64,000 bases of DNA from NCBI RefSeq assembly GCF_020297485.1, contig NZ_JAIWZC010000001.1:2232001-2296000 (forward strand), given 5' to 3'. Each line of letters begins with the position of its first letter. Within the stretch, counting starts at the first letter, position 1. The notes below the pieces were generated by a model, which had not been told where the DNA came from, did not search any database, and worked only from the letters and a program-made list of their open reading frames with translations. Origin of the DNA: Enterocloster clostridioformis. Its GTDB lineage: Bacteria; Bacillota; Clostridia; Lachnospirales; Lachnospiraceae. The position numbers were made by a program, and so were the translations under genes. Of the stretch, positions 1 through 8,928 are shown in pieces.

Positions 1-353
1 GCATGCTGGACCGTAAGGATTTTTACCCGGCCAAGATGTCGGGCGGACAGCAGCAGCGTGTGGCCATTGCCCGGGCCCTGGCGGTCAGTCCGGATGTTCT
101 GCTCTTCGACGAGCCCACTTCCGCCCTGGATCCCGAACTTGTGGGAGAAGTACTGAATACCATTCGCCGGCTGGCCGAAGAGGATTCCACCATGGTCCTG
201 GTCACCCACGAAATCAAATTCGCAAGAAACGTTGCAACCCGCATATTGTTCATGGACAACGGTATGATTGCGGCTGACGGTTCCCCTGAGGAACTCATTG
301 ATAACCCTGAAAATCCAAGGCTGCGCCAGTTTTTAAATTTCGTAAGCAAATAA
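1..353 (+). CDS. Amino-acid ABC transporter ATPase (5' partial)
   Basis: This is the C-terminal part (about 117 residues) of the cytoplasmic ATPase of a polar amino-acid importer of the GlnQ/HisP type. The signature loop SGGQQQR, the Walker B stretch LLFDEPTSALDP and the H-loop VTHE are all visible. Walker A must lie upstream of the window, so the ATG at base 3 is only an internal methionine. The next gene, 68 bp downstream on the same strand, is a decayed M20 amidohydrolase, which suggests that uptake and hydrolysis of an amino-acid derivative once went together. The substrate cannot be told from this fragment. Confidence 0.9.
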   Translation, partial: MLDRKDFYPAKMSGGQQQRVAIARALAVSPDVLLFDEPTSALDPELVGEVLNTIRRLAEEDSTMVLVTHEIKFARNVATRILFMDNGMIAADGSPEELIDNPENPRLRQFLNFVSK

Positions 354-421
354 AGTCAACTATACCGGCCTCACTGTCTGTGGGGCCTATTACATTCTAT
401 TCCAACTCAGGGAGGAAGCTG

Positions 422-1414
422 ATGCTGACCGAACAAATCAAAGAAAAAGCAGAACAATGCAGAGAAGAAATAATCCAATTTCGCCGTGAACTCCACTGCC
501 ATCCGGAACTCTCTATGGAGGAGTATGAAACATCCCATAAAATTGCTGAGAAGTTACGCAATCTGGAAGGGATGGAGGTGATTACAGGGGCTGCCGGCGG
601 TACCGGGGTCGTCGGCAGCCTGACAGGAGCAAAGGGCGCTGGAAAAACAGTTCTTCTGCGTGCAGATATCGACGCGCTGCCCATAGAAGAAAAAACCGGA
701 CTTCCCTTTTCGTCAGAAACACCTGGCATAATGCACGCATGCGGACACGACGGACATGCTGCGTGGCTTTTAGGCAGTGCAATGATTCTGTCAAAGCTGC
801 GCAGCCAGTTTTCCGGTCACGTGAAATTTGTATTCCAGCCCGGTGAGGAAAATGGAATTGGTGGAAGAAAAATGGTTGAGGAAGACCGCATACTGGAAAA
901 TTCTGCTGTAGACGCTGTTTTTGCCGCCCATGCATGGCCAGAAGCAGCGGCGGGAGAAATGTGTGTGGCAGAGAGATGTGCCTTTGGATATCCTGGAAGA
1001 TTTGAAATACAGGTGACAGGGCAAGGCGGTCATGGTTCCTGGCCCCATGAGTGCATAGACCCCATTGCCATAACGAATCAGATTTATTCCGGTTTACAGC
1101 AAATCGTATCCCGACGTCTTCCTGAAACAGCGGCAAGGGTGCTGTGTAAGATTCTGCCTTCAGTGAGCTGCCAGGATATTAGGTGAAGAACATGTCAAAC
1201 TGGATACCAATCTCATCTTGGAGGAGAGGATTTCAGTGAATATGTGGCCCGTGTTCCGGGAGCCTATGTATATGCCGGCATTGCAACTGAAAAAAATCAG
1301 GGAACGTTTGGACTCCACAGCAGCAGCTTTATGCTGGAGGAATCCGTGATACTCGGGATGGCCGCTGTATTCGCTCAGTTTGCAGTTGATTGTCTGGAAA
1401 AAGGAGGGTTTTAG
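422..1414 (+). pseudogene. M20 family amidohydrolase, decayed
   Basis: This is a remnant of an M20 metallopeptidase (N-acyl-amino-acid or hippurate hydrolase type). The start at 422 has a GGGAGG site 8 bp upstream. The metal-binding motifs HACGHDGH and PGEENGIGG are intact. The frame ends at a TGA at 1184-1186, yet recognisable C-terminal sequence continues: LGEEHVKLDTNLI in the third forward frame near 1182-1220, then GGEDFSEYVARVPG through GLHSSSFM in the original frame to the TAG at 1412-1414. The family is usually near 390 residues; the part following RRLPETAARVL appears deleted and there are at least two frame changes. A catalytic enzyme is unlikely to be made. Confidence 0.85.
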
Positions 1415-1422
1415 CCCTCCTT
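1401..1422 (+). terminator. Hairpin at the end of the M20 remnant
   Basis: The arms AAGGAGGG and CCCTCCTT enclose TTTTAG, so the hairpin overlaps the stop codon. The following tract TCTATTCCC is only weakly T-rich, so termination is plausible but not certain. Confidence 0.5.
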
Positions 1423-1467
1423 CTATTCCCTAATTCAAATCATCGTTTTTCTCATTTTTTTCTGTCC

Positions 1468-2829
1468 TCACTGCCCAAAATACTGGTTCACCCCAGCCAC
1501 CAGGCCGTCAGCCAGCGTAGTCAGCGTGGCCGCAGAATGGTCGGAAGCCTTGTCTCCCAGCTCTATATCCACGGACGGCACAGTGGAGAAGGAAGTCTGG
1601 GTCAGATCCATGGCCATGGAGCCGCCGGAGAATATCTTGACTCCCGCCCCCTTAAGACCTGCCACCAGGCTTTCGCCAAGGGCATTGTGCTGCTGCCAGT
1701 GAGATTTTACGGGTTCCATGTTCCGGTAGGATTCCACATTGGGAACGCTCATGTAAAATGCCCCCTTGTTATTGGTGGTGGAATCCCAGTGAAGAGCAAT
1801 GTGGCAGTCGCTTGCATTATTGGCTATGACAGTCCTGGCTATATTGTCCAACTGGACATCGCCGCTCTCCCGGATCATCAGCACATCATATCCTGCTGCC
1901 AGCAGCTTATCCTTCAGTATCTTTGCCATGGACAGCGTCACCTTGCTCTCGGCGGTTCCGTCGGCAAAGGTCATGCCGCCTGACACGGCTGCCGCCAAGG
2001 TGGCCCCTGCGCCGGTGGTGCCCCCGGTTACCTTGGGTGTGCCGTCGGGATGACACAGCGTCTTGACAGAAGCTCCGCCCTTGGTTCCATGCCCCGCATT
2101 GACGCAGACCGTAATGCCCTTGGGGCTTGCTGCCTCGGAGCGGTACAGTGCCGCCGCACCCGAATAAATCTTGGAAAACTCCGCGTATTTCCACGAAGGA
2201 TTCAGGGTTATCTCCCCGCTGTCCACACATGCCCGGGGCGGCGCGGCCGTGGTCTCCGGAACCTGGGTGGTTATATATCCGGATGATATGTAACCCGGCG
2301 TTCCATTATAATCAATTCTGGTCCACTGCTCCCCCTTCCCGGTACGCTTTAGTCCGGTTCCGGGACTGGCGTTTGTCAGAATGTTGGAATCGTCCCCTGT
2401 ATCGCAGGCAGAGCGTATGCGTACACTGCCGCCGTTTGATGATTTCACATAGACAGTGTCTGATATATCCTCAAACTGAGGCATGGGTGCCGTGGTTCGC
2501 TCTGTGTCCAGTTTGATGGTCTCGGCCTTACTGCCTTTATCCGCACTGCCTTCTTCCCGCGCAACTGAGGGCTCGCCGGCTGACGGGCTCTCCTGGCCCC
2601 AGGACACCTCCCCGCCTTCGGACTGGATTCCGGCCTTCATCTCGCTGCTGGGCACATAGTTTCCACACCCGGTCAGACCCATGCCGGCGGCCATGATGCC
2701 TGCCAGCCCAATGGCGGCCAGACCATTTACCCGCCGTTTGTTACGTGCCATTCCGTTGCGTTCCATTCTGTCTGTGGGCGCCGCACTGCTTTTACATGCG
2801 GCGCTGCTTTCTCTTATCTTCCGTTTCAT
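1468..2829 (-). CDS. Lipoprotein N-acetylmuramoyl-L-alanine amidase with SH3 domain
   Basis: This is a predicted cell-wall hydrolase of the Amidase_3 family that would cleave the amide bond between muramic acid and the stem peptide outside the cell. A basic N-terminus (MARNKRR) leads into a hydrophobic signal and a lipobox LTGC near residue 55. An acidic linker and a bacterial SH3-like domain (about 135-205, ending in GYISSGYIT) precede the catalytic domain, which shows the zinc motif NAGHG, the HIALHWDS strand and the late acidic VDIELGD. The first ATG overlaps the mnmA stop as ATGA, giving translational coupling; internal methionines at about residues 22 and 27 are alternative starts. It is the last gene of the nifS-nifU-mnmA transcript, an unrelated function. 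Confidence 0.85.
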   Translation of the reverse strand: MKRKIRESSAACKSSAAPTDRMERNGMARNKRRVNGLAAIGLAGIMAAGMGLTGCGNYVPSSEMKAGIQSEGGEVSWGQESPSAGEPSVAREEGSADKGSKAETIKLDTERTTAPMPQFEDISDTVYVKSSNGGSVRIRSACDTGDDSNILTNASPGTGLKRTGKGEQWTRIDYNGTPGYISSGYITTQVPETTAAPPRACVDSGEITLNPSWKYAEFSKIYSGAAALYRSEAASPKGITVCVNAGHGTKGGASVKTLCHPDGTPKVTGGTTGAGATLAAAVSGGMTFADGTAESKVTLSMAKILKDKLLAAGYDVLMIRESGDVQLDNIARTVIANNASDCHIALHWDSTTNNKGAFYMSVPNVESYRNMEPVKSHWQQHNALGESLVAGLKGAGVKIFSGGSMAMDLTQTSFSTVPSVDIELGDKASDHSAATLTTLADGLVAGVNQYFGQ

Positions 2830-3905
2830 CTTATTATGGTACCTCCGCCTGCCACATAATCCCCGTCGTAGAATACCACGGCCTGTCCCGGAGTCACGGC
2901 CCGGACCGGCTCATGGAAACGGCATTCCACCATATCATTCCCGATTTCACGGATGGTACAGGGACTTCCTTTGTGGCTGTATCTGATTTTGGCCAAGACA
3001 TCCATGGACTTTCCATGAAGCCCGTCAACTGCCATCCAGTTCAGTTTATCGCAGCGTAGCACATTTGTAAATACATCCTGATTGTCACCGATGACAACTT
3101 CATTTGTTTCAGGGCGTATTTCCACCACGAAAACAGGGCGGCCCATGGAAAGGTTCAGCCCCTTTCTCTGGCCCACCGTATAGTGGGTAATGCCCCTATG
3201 ACGGCCCAGGACATTGCCGTCCAGGTCCACGAAGTTTCCCGGCGGCAGCTCCCTGCCCGTGTATTCCTCAATAAATGACGCGTAATCGTGGTCCGGGATA
3301 AAGCATATCTCCTGGCTGTCCGGTTTATGTGCCACCGGAAGTCCCAGGCGCTCTGCCATGTCCCGTATCTCCTCCTTATGGTAGCTTCCCACAGGCATCA
3401 GGGTATGGGACAGCTGTTCCTGGGTCAGGTTGTAGAGAGCGTATGTCTGGTCCTTTGCGGCGGTCACCGAGATCTTTAGGGAATAACGCCCTCCCGGCAG
3501 CCTGTCTATCTGCGCATAATGACCTGTGGCAATGTAATCCGCCCCGATGGCCATGCTCCGCCTGAGCAGTGACTCCCACTTCACGTGGCGGTTGCAGGCA
3601 ATACACGGGTTGGGCGTCCTTCCCTCCACGTACTCGCCTACAAAATAATCCATCACGTTTTTACGGAACTCTTCCTTGAAATTCATGACATAATAAGGGA
3701 TACCCAGGTCCATGGCAACCCTTCTGGCGTCATCCACCGCGCTTAAACCGCAGCAACCGCCCTCTGCCTCCTGGACCTCAGTATCCTCGTCCTGCCAAAT
3801 CTGCATGGTCACGCCAATCACGTCGTAACCCTGTTCCTTTAACAGCCAGGCTGCCACGGAGGAGTCAACTCCTCCTGACATGCCTACTACTACCTTCCTG
3901 CTCAA
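2826..3905 (-). CDS. mnmA: tRNA-specific 2-thiouridylase MnmA
   Basis: This enzyme adenylates and thiolates U34 of tRNA-Lys, -Glu and -Gln in the cytoplasm, using sulfur passed on from a cysteine desulfurase. The PP-loop motif GMSGGVDSS sits at residues 8-16, the first catalytic cysteine lies in NPCIACNRHVKW near residue 100, and the second in QEICFIP near residue 200. The length (359) is typical. The start overlaps the nifU stop by 4 bp, and its own stop overlaps the amidase start, so the genes are coupled. Its place behind nifS and nifU is the usual clostridial arrangement, where NifS/IscS supplies the sulfur. Confidence 0.97.
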   Translation of the reverse strand: MSRKVVVGMSGGVDSSVAAWLLKEQGYDVIGVTMQIWQDEDTEVQEAEGGCCGLSAVDDARRVAMDLGIPYYVMNFKEEFRKNVMDYFVGEYVEGRTPNPCIACNRHVKWESLLRRSMAIGADYIATGHYAQIDRLPGGRYSLKISVTAAKDQTYALYNLTQEQLSHTLMPVGSYHKEEIRDMAERLGLPVAHKPDSQEICFIPDHDYASFIEEYTGRELPPGNFVDLDGNVLGRHRGITHYTVGQRKGLNLSMGRPVFVVEIRPETNEVVIGDNQDVFTNVLRCDKLNWMAVDGLHGKSMDVLAKIRYSHKGSPCTIREIGNDMVECRFHEPVRAVTPGQAVVFYDGDYVAGGGTIIR

Positions 3906-4339
3906 TAGTTTTCCTCTTCTTCCTCTTCCTCAATATTATCCTTGGGCTTTTCTAAGCCCTCAATGGTAATACCGTTTTTCTGTGCGTAATCCCAGAGGGC
4001 CGCATGGATTGCTTCCTCTGCCAACAGAGAACAGTGTACCTTAACCGGAGGCAGTCCGTCAAGTGCTTCCATGACTGCTTTATTGGTAACGGCCATGGCC
4101 TCCTGGACCGTCTTTCCCTTTACCAGCTCCGTGGCCATGCTGCTGGTTGCCACGGCAGCCCCGCAGCCAAAGGTTTTGAACTTCACGTCCCGGATGACCT
4201 GGTTCTCATCAATATCCAGGTAAATCCGCATGATATCGCCGCATTTGGGATTTCCCACTGTCCCCATTCCGCTGGGGTTCTCTATCTCACCCACATTTCT
4301 GGGGTGCTCAAAATGGTCCATTACTTTTTCTGTGTACAT
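3902..4339 (-). CDS. nifU: Fe-S cluster scaffold NifU/IscU-like
   Basis: This small scaffold assembles 2Fe-2S or 4Fe-4S clusters with sulfur from the neighbouring cysteine desulfurase. The three ligand cysteines are in NPKCGD, TFGCGAA and VHCSLLAEEA, with the conserved MATELVKGK helix between. The start has AGGAGG 7 bp upstream. At 145 residues it is an IscU-type N-terminal domain without the NifU C-terminal domain. It ends in an unusual strongly acidic run of glutamates. It lies 57 bp after nifS and overlaps mnmA by 4 bp. Confidence 0.94.
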   Translation of the reverse strand: MYTEKVMDHFEHPRNVGEIENPSGMGTVGNPKCGDIMRIYLDIDENQVIRDVKFKTFGCGAAVATSSMATELVKGKTVQEAMAVTNKAVMEALDGLPPVKVHCSLLAEEAIHAALWDYAQKNGITIEGLEKPKDNIEEEEEEENY

Positions 4340-4396
4340 CTATATTCCTCCTGAATCGTTCCAAGTTTATCTTTCATACAGGCACTTCCCTGTATA

Positions 4397-5590
4397 TTAT
4401 TTTTTCTCACCGCCATTGTGCTTTATATAATCCTCATACAAAGGCGACATGCTCCGCAGGTATCCCACGATATCCTTAATCTGCTCCGTCACGTAATCCA
4501 TCTCCTCCTTTGTGTTCTCCCCGCTTAAGGTAAGACGGAGAGAGCCGTGGGCAATCTCATGAGGCAGCCCGATGGCCAAAAGCACATGGGATGGGTCCAG
4601 TGACCCTGAAGTGCAGGCTGAACCGCTGGATCCGCAGATGCCTGCCATATCCAGTTTGATGAGAAGGGATTCACCTTCAATAAACTGGAAAGCAAAATTC
4701 ACATTGCCCGGAAGGCGGCTGGTGCGTGAGCCGTTAATCCTGGTAAAGGGCACCTCGTCCATGACCCGCTTCATCAGATAATCCCGCAGTTTCGTTTCCC
4801 TGGCAGCCCGTTCCTCCATGTTGGCCATGGCCAGCTCCACTGCCTTGCCGTATCCCACTATGCCGGGCACATTCTCTGTTCCGGCACGGCGCTTGCGCTC
4901 CTGGGCGCCTCCGTGGATGAAGGAACGAATCTTAACACCTGTGCGGATATAGAGAAATCCGATTCCCTTGGGCCCGTTCAGCTTATGTCCGCTGGAACTG
5001 AGCATGTCAATATTGTACTCATCCACATCAATGGGCACATGGGCAAATGCCTGTACCGCATCGGTGTGGAACAAAATCCCGTGTTCCCTGGCAATGGCCC
5101 CAATCTCCTTGATGGGCTCGATGGTACCGATCTCATTATTGGCAAACATCACTGATATGAGGATGGTGTCCGGCCGGATGGCCTTCTTAAGCTCATCCAG
5201 CTTGACCACTCCATTTTCATCCACATCCAGATATGTGACCTCGTATCCCCTTTTCTCCAGGTACTGGCAGGTGTGAAGGATGGCGTGGTGCTCAATCTTG
5301 GTGGTGATGATGTGTTTCCCTTTATTTCCATAGGCCTCTGCCGTGGCCACCAGGGCCCAGTTATCGGCCTCGCTGCCTCCGGCCGTAAAATATATCTCAT
5401 TGGTCTTTGCACCCAGGGACCGGGCAATGGTCTCTCTTGCATGGTTTACGGCCTTTTTACTCTCAGTGGAGAAGTCGTAGACCGAGGAGGGGTTGCCGTA
5501 ATACTCCGTAAAGTATGGAAGCATGGACTCCACCACCTCCGGCCTGGTCTTTGTGGTGGCCGCATTATCCAGATAAATCAATTGCTTCAT
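4397..5590 (-). CDS. nifS: Cysteine desulfurase NifS
   Basis: This PLP enzyme converts cysteine to alanine and a protein persulfide for Fe-S clusters and tRNA thiolation. YLDNAATTKTRPEV is at the N-terminus, the PLP lysine is in SSSGHKLNGPKGIGF near residue 200, and the persulfide cysteine is in CGSSGSACTSG near residue 325, with a short active-site loop as in NifS/SufS-like clostridial enzymes. The ATG at 5590 has AAAGGCGG nine bases upstream; a TTG two codons earlier (5596) is less likely. It is the first gene of the nifS-nifU-mnmA-amidase operon and has its own operator-like promoter. Confidence 0.96.
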   Translation of the reverse strand: MKQLIYLDNAATTKTRPEVVESMLPYFTEYYGNPSSVYDFSTESKKAVNHARETIARSLGAKTNEIYFTAGGSEADNWALVATAEAYGNKGKHIITTKIEHHAILHTCQYLEKRGYEVTYLDVDENGVVKLDELKKAIRPDTILISVMFANNEIGTIEPIKEIGAIAREHGILFHTDAVQAFAHVPIDVDEYNIDMLSSSGHKLNGPKGIGFLYIRTGVKIRSFIHGGAQERKRRAGTENVPGIVGYGKAVELAMANMEERAARETKLRDYLMKRVMDEVPFTRINGSRTSRLPGNVNFAFQFIEGESLLIKLDMAGICGSSGSACTSGSLDPSHVLLAIGLPHEIAHGSLRLTLSGENTKEEMDYVTEQIKDIVGYLRSMSPLYEDYIKHNGGEKK

Positions 5591-5645
5591 AATCAAAATC
5601 CGCCTTTCTGTAGTCCTAAAGTTAAAAGCTTCATCTACGCTTTTT

Positions 5646-5674
5646 ACTATACCATAGTATTCCTACAATTTCAA
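5646..5674 (-). promoter_or_regulatory. Promoter of the nifS operon
   Basis: On the minus strand TTGAAA (5674-5669) and TATAGT (5651-5646) are separated by 17 bp. It lies 56 bp upstream of the nifS start and faces the operon. Confidence 0.75.
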
Positions 5675-5684
5675 TAGGAATACT
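5656..5684. promoter_or_regulatory. Palindromic operator over the nifS promoter
   Basis: AGTATTCCTA (5656-5665) and TAGGAATACT (5675-5684) are perfect 10-bp inverted repeats with a 9-bp spacer. The repeat covers the -35 hexamer and part of the spacer, which is where a repressor would act. An Rrf2/IscR-type sensor is the usual regulator of such operons, but no such gene is in the window. Confidence 0.65.
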
Positions 5685-5831
5685 TGTTTTATATGGCACT
5701 ACTGTTATTATATGAAAAATTCAAGGATATTACCATTTTCCAGATTATGTAAAACTACATTTGTGTCCTTATAATCAATCCATGACTATCTGAAAACGGC
5801 CAGTCAACCTATATTTAGACACACTTTATTC

Positions 5832-5865
5832 AAAAAGGCCATCCCACTACAGGGACAGCCTATCT
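5832..5865 (-). terminator. Terminator of the ParA cassette
   Basis: On the minus strand GGCTGTCCC and GGGATGGCC pair around TGTAGT and are followed by TTTTTG. It lies about 60 bp after the stop of the second ParA-cassette gene. Confidence 0.8.
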
Positions 5866-5920
5866 TCATATCATACAATCTTTTCCACCAAAATCGAAAA
5901 TAGTTTATGACCATACTTCT

Positions 5921-6409
5921 CTATTCATCAATATTAGGAATTTCATTAGTCAATGCATTTTTTGTTGCATTCATTGTGTCACGGTTATTAATCATCCGAA
6001 CGATGTCATAAAAAATATCCTTGCGGGTTTTATATGATTTTTTTGTAATACCAATTTTTTCTGCTAACTGTAATGCCAATGCTTTCGTAATTTTGTCGTT
6101 AGCCTGCAATGCCTTTACTACTTCAATCGTAATATTCTCATAGCATAAGGACTCCAGCCCCATTGTTTGTAATATATTTAATAAATCACAGCCACCTCGG
6201 GACCTTTTAACAGGAGCTAGTGCCTCTACATTGGAAACAGATTCCCTAATCTTATCAAAATAATTTTTAGTCTGGTCAACCGTAAATGTATCCAACATCT
6301 TTAAAGCATCAAAAAAGGCTTCCATCTCATCACACGCTTTTATATCATGACTTAAATTACAGTCATTATAGAATAACCGCATCAACTCTATCCTTATATT
6401 TTTAATCAT
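5921..6409 (-). CDS. Hypothetical protein of the ParA cassette
   Basis: I do not recognise this 162-residue protein. It is mostly alpha-helical in character, has a short basic patch PVKRSRGG in the middle and no membrane segment. It starts 15 bp after the ParA-like gene and ends just before an intrinsic terminator, so the two form one transcript. Its base composition is AT-rich like its partner and unlike the neighbouring operons, which suggests joint acquisition. By position it could be a ParB-like or adaptor partner, but no ParB motif is visible. Confidence 0.6.
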   Translation of the reverse strand: MIKNIRIELMRLFYNDCNLSHDIKACDEMEAFFDALKMLDTFTVDQTKNYFDKIRESVSNVEALAPVKRSRGGCDLLNILQTMGLESLCYENITIEVVKALQANDKITKALALQLAEKIGITKKSYKTRKDIFYDIVRMINNRDTMNATKNALTNEIPNIDE

Positions 6410-6424
6410 ATTTCTTCTCCTGAA

Positions 6425-7618
6425 TCATAATATTTTCGCTATATAATCTACTAGTTCTGTTATCTCACCCTGATTATCATATTCTGTATTATAGGCCGGC
6501 ATACCCAGACCCATGGCATTTTCTATATCAGTTCTCTTGTAAACAATGTGGTCATACAAAACCTTTCCTTTTAAACCATCCATCGACTTCTCCCACTGTT
6601 TTAGCTGATCTATACCTCTTTGGTGTACATCCGTACACCCATATCTATTATATGTATTAGGCGCCACCTGAACCATGCTCAACACAGCTGCTTTGAGTTC
6701 TATATGACCAACAAATGACTTATATATACAGTTTTTGTATAATCCGTTTTGGATTCCTATCTCCAACATCTGCTTATATGCCAATAGCTTACTATATATT
6801 TTATTATCTATCATATGTATTAAATGATTCAAACCACGTAAGGACAGTTCGCTGGGTATCAGAGGCACAATATAAAAATGCGAAGCCGCCAAAGCATTCT
6901 GTGTTATATTCATCGTTGCCGGAGGACAATCAAAAACAATATAATCATACTCACTTTCAAGGTTATTATCATCTATCCATTTACAAATCAAGGTTTTCTT
7001 ATCCCAATCATGGAAATCATCCGCATGAGCTGTACTTGCTAAATCAAACTCAAATTCATCTAATTCCTCTATTGATGGGAGGATATCTAAATTTTTAAAC
7101 CGTTTCAGCGGAGCCTTTTCAATTATCTGGGTATCTGGCATCTGGGTTCTGTTTATATACGACTTAAATATTGCTGCAACACTGTTATCTTCTGTAAATT
7201 CCTTGGATTTTAAACACGCACGGCTCAGATTTGCTTGATGGTCCACATCTATAAGCAGTACTTTTCCTTTCGTTGATAACCCTGCGGCTAAATTTAATGC
7301 TAATGTTGTTTTTCCCACCCCGCCCTTATAGTTAATTATACATACTCTCTTCTGTCCTTTTGTCATTGAAAAATACCGCTCCTTCTCTCTCTTGATTTTA
7401 ATCTCCTGTATTCGTATCCTATCTATATCGTCTAATTCCTTTTCAAGGTATGCTGATGGTATACCTAATATTTTGCTTGCATTTTCCAAATGGTGCTGCG
7501 GTATCCTCCTTCTGAGTTTTATCCAGTCATTTATCTGCTGAGATGTAACCTCTAGTTTGTTAGCTAAATTCAAATAAGAAATATCATACAATTTACATAC
7601 ATACTCCAGTCCCAGCAA
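6425..7618 (-). CDS. ParA/Soj-family ATPase with N-terminal HTH
   Basis: This is a deviant-Walker ATPase of the ParA/MinD group, as used in DNA partition or protein positioning. An N-terminal XRE-like helix-turn-helix (about 15-55, with NKLEVTSQQINDWIKLR) precedes the ATPase, which has KGGVGKTTLALNLA, LLIDVDHQANLS and YDYIVFDCPPA. I choose the TTG at 7618 because AAGGAGG lies 8 bases upstream; the GTG at 7627 would overlap that site. AT-rich codon use sets it apart from the nifS operon and SpoVB. With one helical partner gene and its own promoter, operators and terminator it looks like a plasmid- or element-derived cassette; no integrase or replication gene is nearby. Confidence 0.85.
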   Translation of the reverse strand: MLGLEYVCKLYDISYLNLANKLEVTSQQINDWIKLRRRIPQHHLENASKILGIPSAYLEKELDDIDRIRIQEIKIKREKERYFSMTKGQKRVCIINYKGGVGKTTLALNLAAGLSTKGKVLLIDVDHQANLSRACLKSKEFTEDNSVAAIFKSYINRTQMPDTQIIEKAPLKRFKNLDILPSIEELDEFEFDLASTAHADDFHDWDKKTLICKWIDDNNLESEYDYIVFDCPPATMNITQNALAASHFYIVPLIPSELSLRGLNHLIHMIDNKIYSKLLAYKQMLEIGIQNGLYKNCIYKSFVGHIELKAAVLSMVQVAPNTYNRYGCTDVHQRGIDQLKQWEKSMDGLKGKVLYDHIVYKRTDIENAMGLGMPAYNTEYDNQGEITELVDYIAKIL

Positions 7619-7645
7619 AATACCCACCTCCTTACTATATTTAAT

Positions 7646-7674
7646 AGTATAGTTGATTTGACTTGGTATGTCAA
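7646..7674 (-). promoter_or_regulatory. Consensus promoter of the ParA cassette
   Basis: Minus-strand TTGACA (7674-7669) and TATACT (7651-7646) are 17 bp apart, close to the sigma-A consensus, about 28 bp before the TTG start. Confidence 0.85.
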
Positions 7675-7701
7675 TTTATTTTTGACTTATTTAATATGTC
7701 A
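7658..7701. promoter_or_regulatory. Paired palindromic operators upstream of the ParA gene
   Basis: Two related inverted repeats lie in tandem. TTGAC-N7-GTCAA (7658-7674) covers the -35 box, and TGAC-N11-GTCA (7683-7701) lies just upstream. The HTH at the N-terminus of the ParA-like protein makes autorepression the simplest reading. Confidence 0.55.
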
Positions 7702-8035
7702 TTCTTCTTTAATCTTGACTAAACCACTTTATTCTCCATGCCAAAACTTAAAATACCATAATTATTCTAATATCTTCATATACAAAATCAGGAGCTCGAA
7801 GTACACTGTAATGAAATCGCAGTCTGCCTCTCACTCCTAATTATAATAATGATTCCGTTCCTTAATACCAATACGGCTCCCATTCCCCCACAAGCCTGGT
7901 AAGCGCCTCCATATAAAAATAATCCCCCCACCCCCCAGGTATTGCACTCATCCCCACCCCGGTTGGCGCAGGGATTGCCCGCGCTGGCCCTGGCATAGGT
8001 GCCGTGGAAAAGAAGGCCGTTTGACTCCTGGGGAA

Positions 8036-8820
8036 GCCCGGTGTCTGGGTGCCGGACGCCACGAGGACGGGGAAGGGGCTGTCTCCGTTGCATTCTTCAC
8101 CGGCTTTATCCTGGGTACCTGCCTGGGCGTTTTCTGCCTGTTCCACATTGACCAGGTTGTTATGCTTTTGGGAGCCACGGAAACCATCAAGCTCTTTGCA
8201 GTGGAATATGCCCGCTACATTTTCCTGGCCACGCCTTTCATGATGTGTTCCTTTATCATGAATAACCTGCTGCGGCTCCAGGGCCTGGCCGCCTTTGCCA
8301 TGGTGGGAATCACCACAGGCGGCATCCTTAACATTGCCCTGGACCCCATCTTTATCTTCGGCCTGGGTCTGGGTACCTCCGGGGCCGCCATTGCCACCGG
8401 CCTGTCCCAGTTTATCAGTTTCTGCATTCTTCTCGCCCAGTGCAACCTGCGCAGGGAGTGTATCCATATCCGCATCGGCAATTTCCGTCCATCCCTTTTC
8501 CTTTTTCGGCAAAATCTTAAGCGGCGGCCTGCCCTCCCTGACCCGTCAGGGTATGGCCAGTATTGCGACCATTGTTTTAAATACCACGGCCCACCCCTTT
8601 GGCGACGCTGCCATCGCGGCCATGGCCATCGTAAACCGCCTGATCTACTTCGTCAACTCTTCCGGTGCTGCTCATCGCCACACATCACCTGGGCCTTTTC
8701 GGCATCCAGCTGGCCCAGCCCATTGCAGACATCGGCACCCTGGTTCTCACGCTAGTCATAATCCGGGGCATATTCAGGGAATTTAACAGGATGGAGCAGA
8801 CTGTAAAACCAACTGCTTAG
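8036..8820 (+). pseudogene. MATE-family efflux transporter, decayed
   Basis: Typical MATE sequence appears in three frames. LGAGRHEDGE through PIFIFGLGLGTSGAAIATGLSQFISF is in the second forward frame. GKILSGGLPSLTRQGMASIATIVLNTTA through NRLIYFVNSS is in the third, and LLIATHHLGLFGIQLAQPIADIGTL through the stop at 8818-8820 in the first. About 200 residues between the second and third blocks are missing, as is the N-terminal third. There are thus at least two frameshifts plus an internal deletion. No functional product is expected. Confidence 0.85.
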
Positions 8821-8928
8821 AAAGTGTATGGAAATTGCTCCGGGGATGCCTCCAAATCGCCGTCCAATGGGTTCTACATCCTGGAATTCATCATATATTT
8901 TTAATAATTCCCATCTCCAGGAGCGTTT

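Noticed and set aside
5921..7618. Prophage or complete plasmid origin
   Set aside because: No integrase, replication initiator, capsid or attachment repeats flank the ParA-like pair.
7862..8512. Minus-strand open frame of 216 codons
   Set aside because: Opposite the MATE remnant, rich in Gly, Gln and Pro of the kind produced by antisense reading; no start site.
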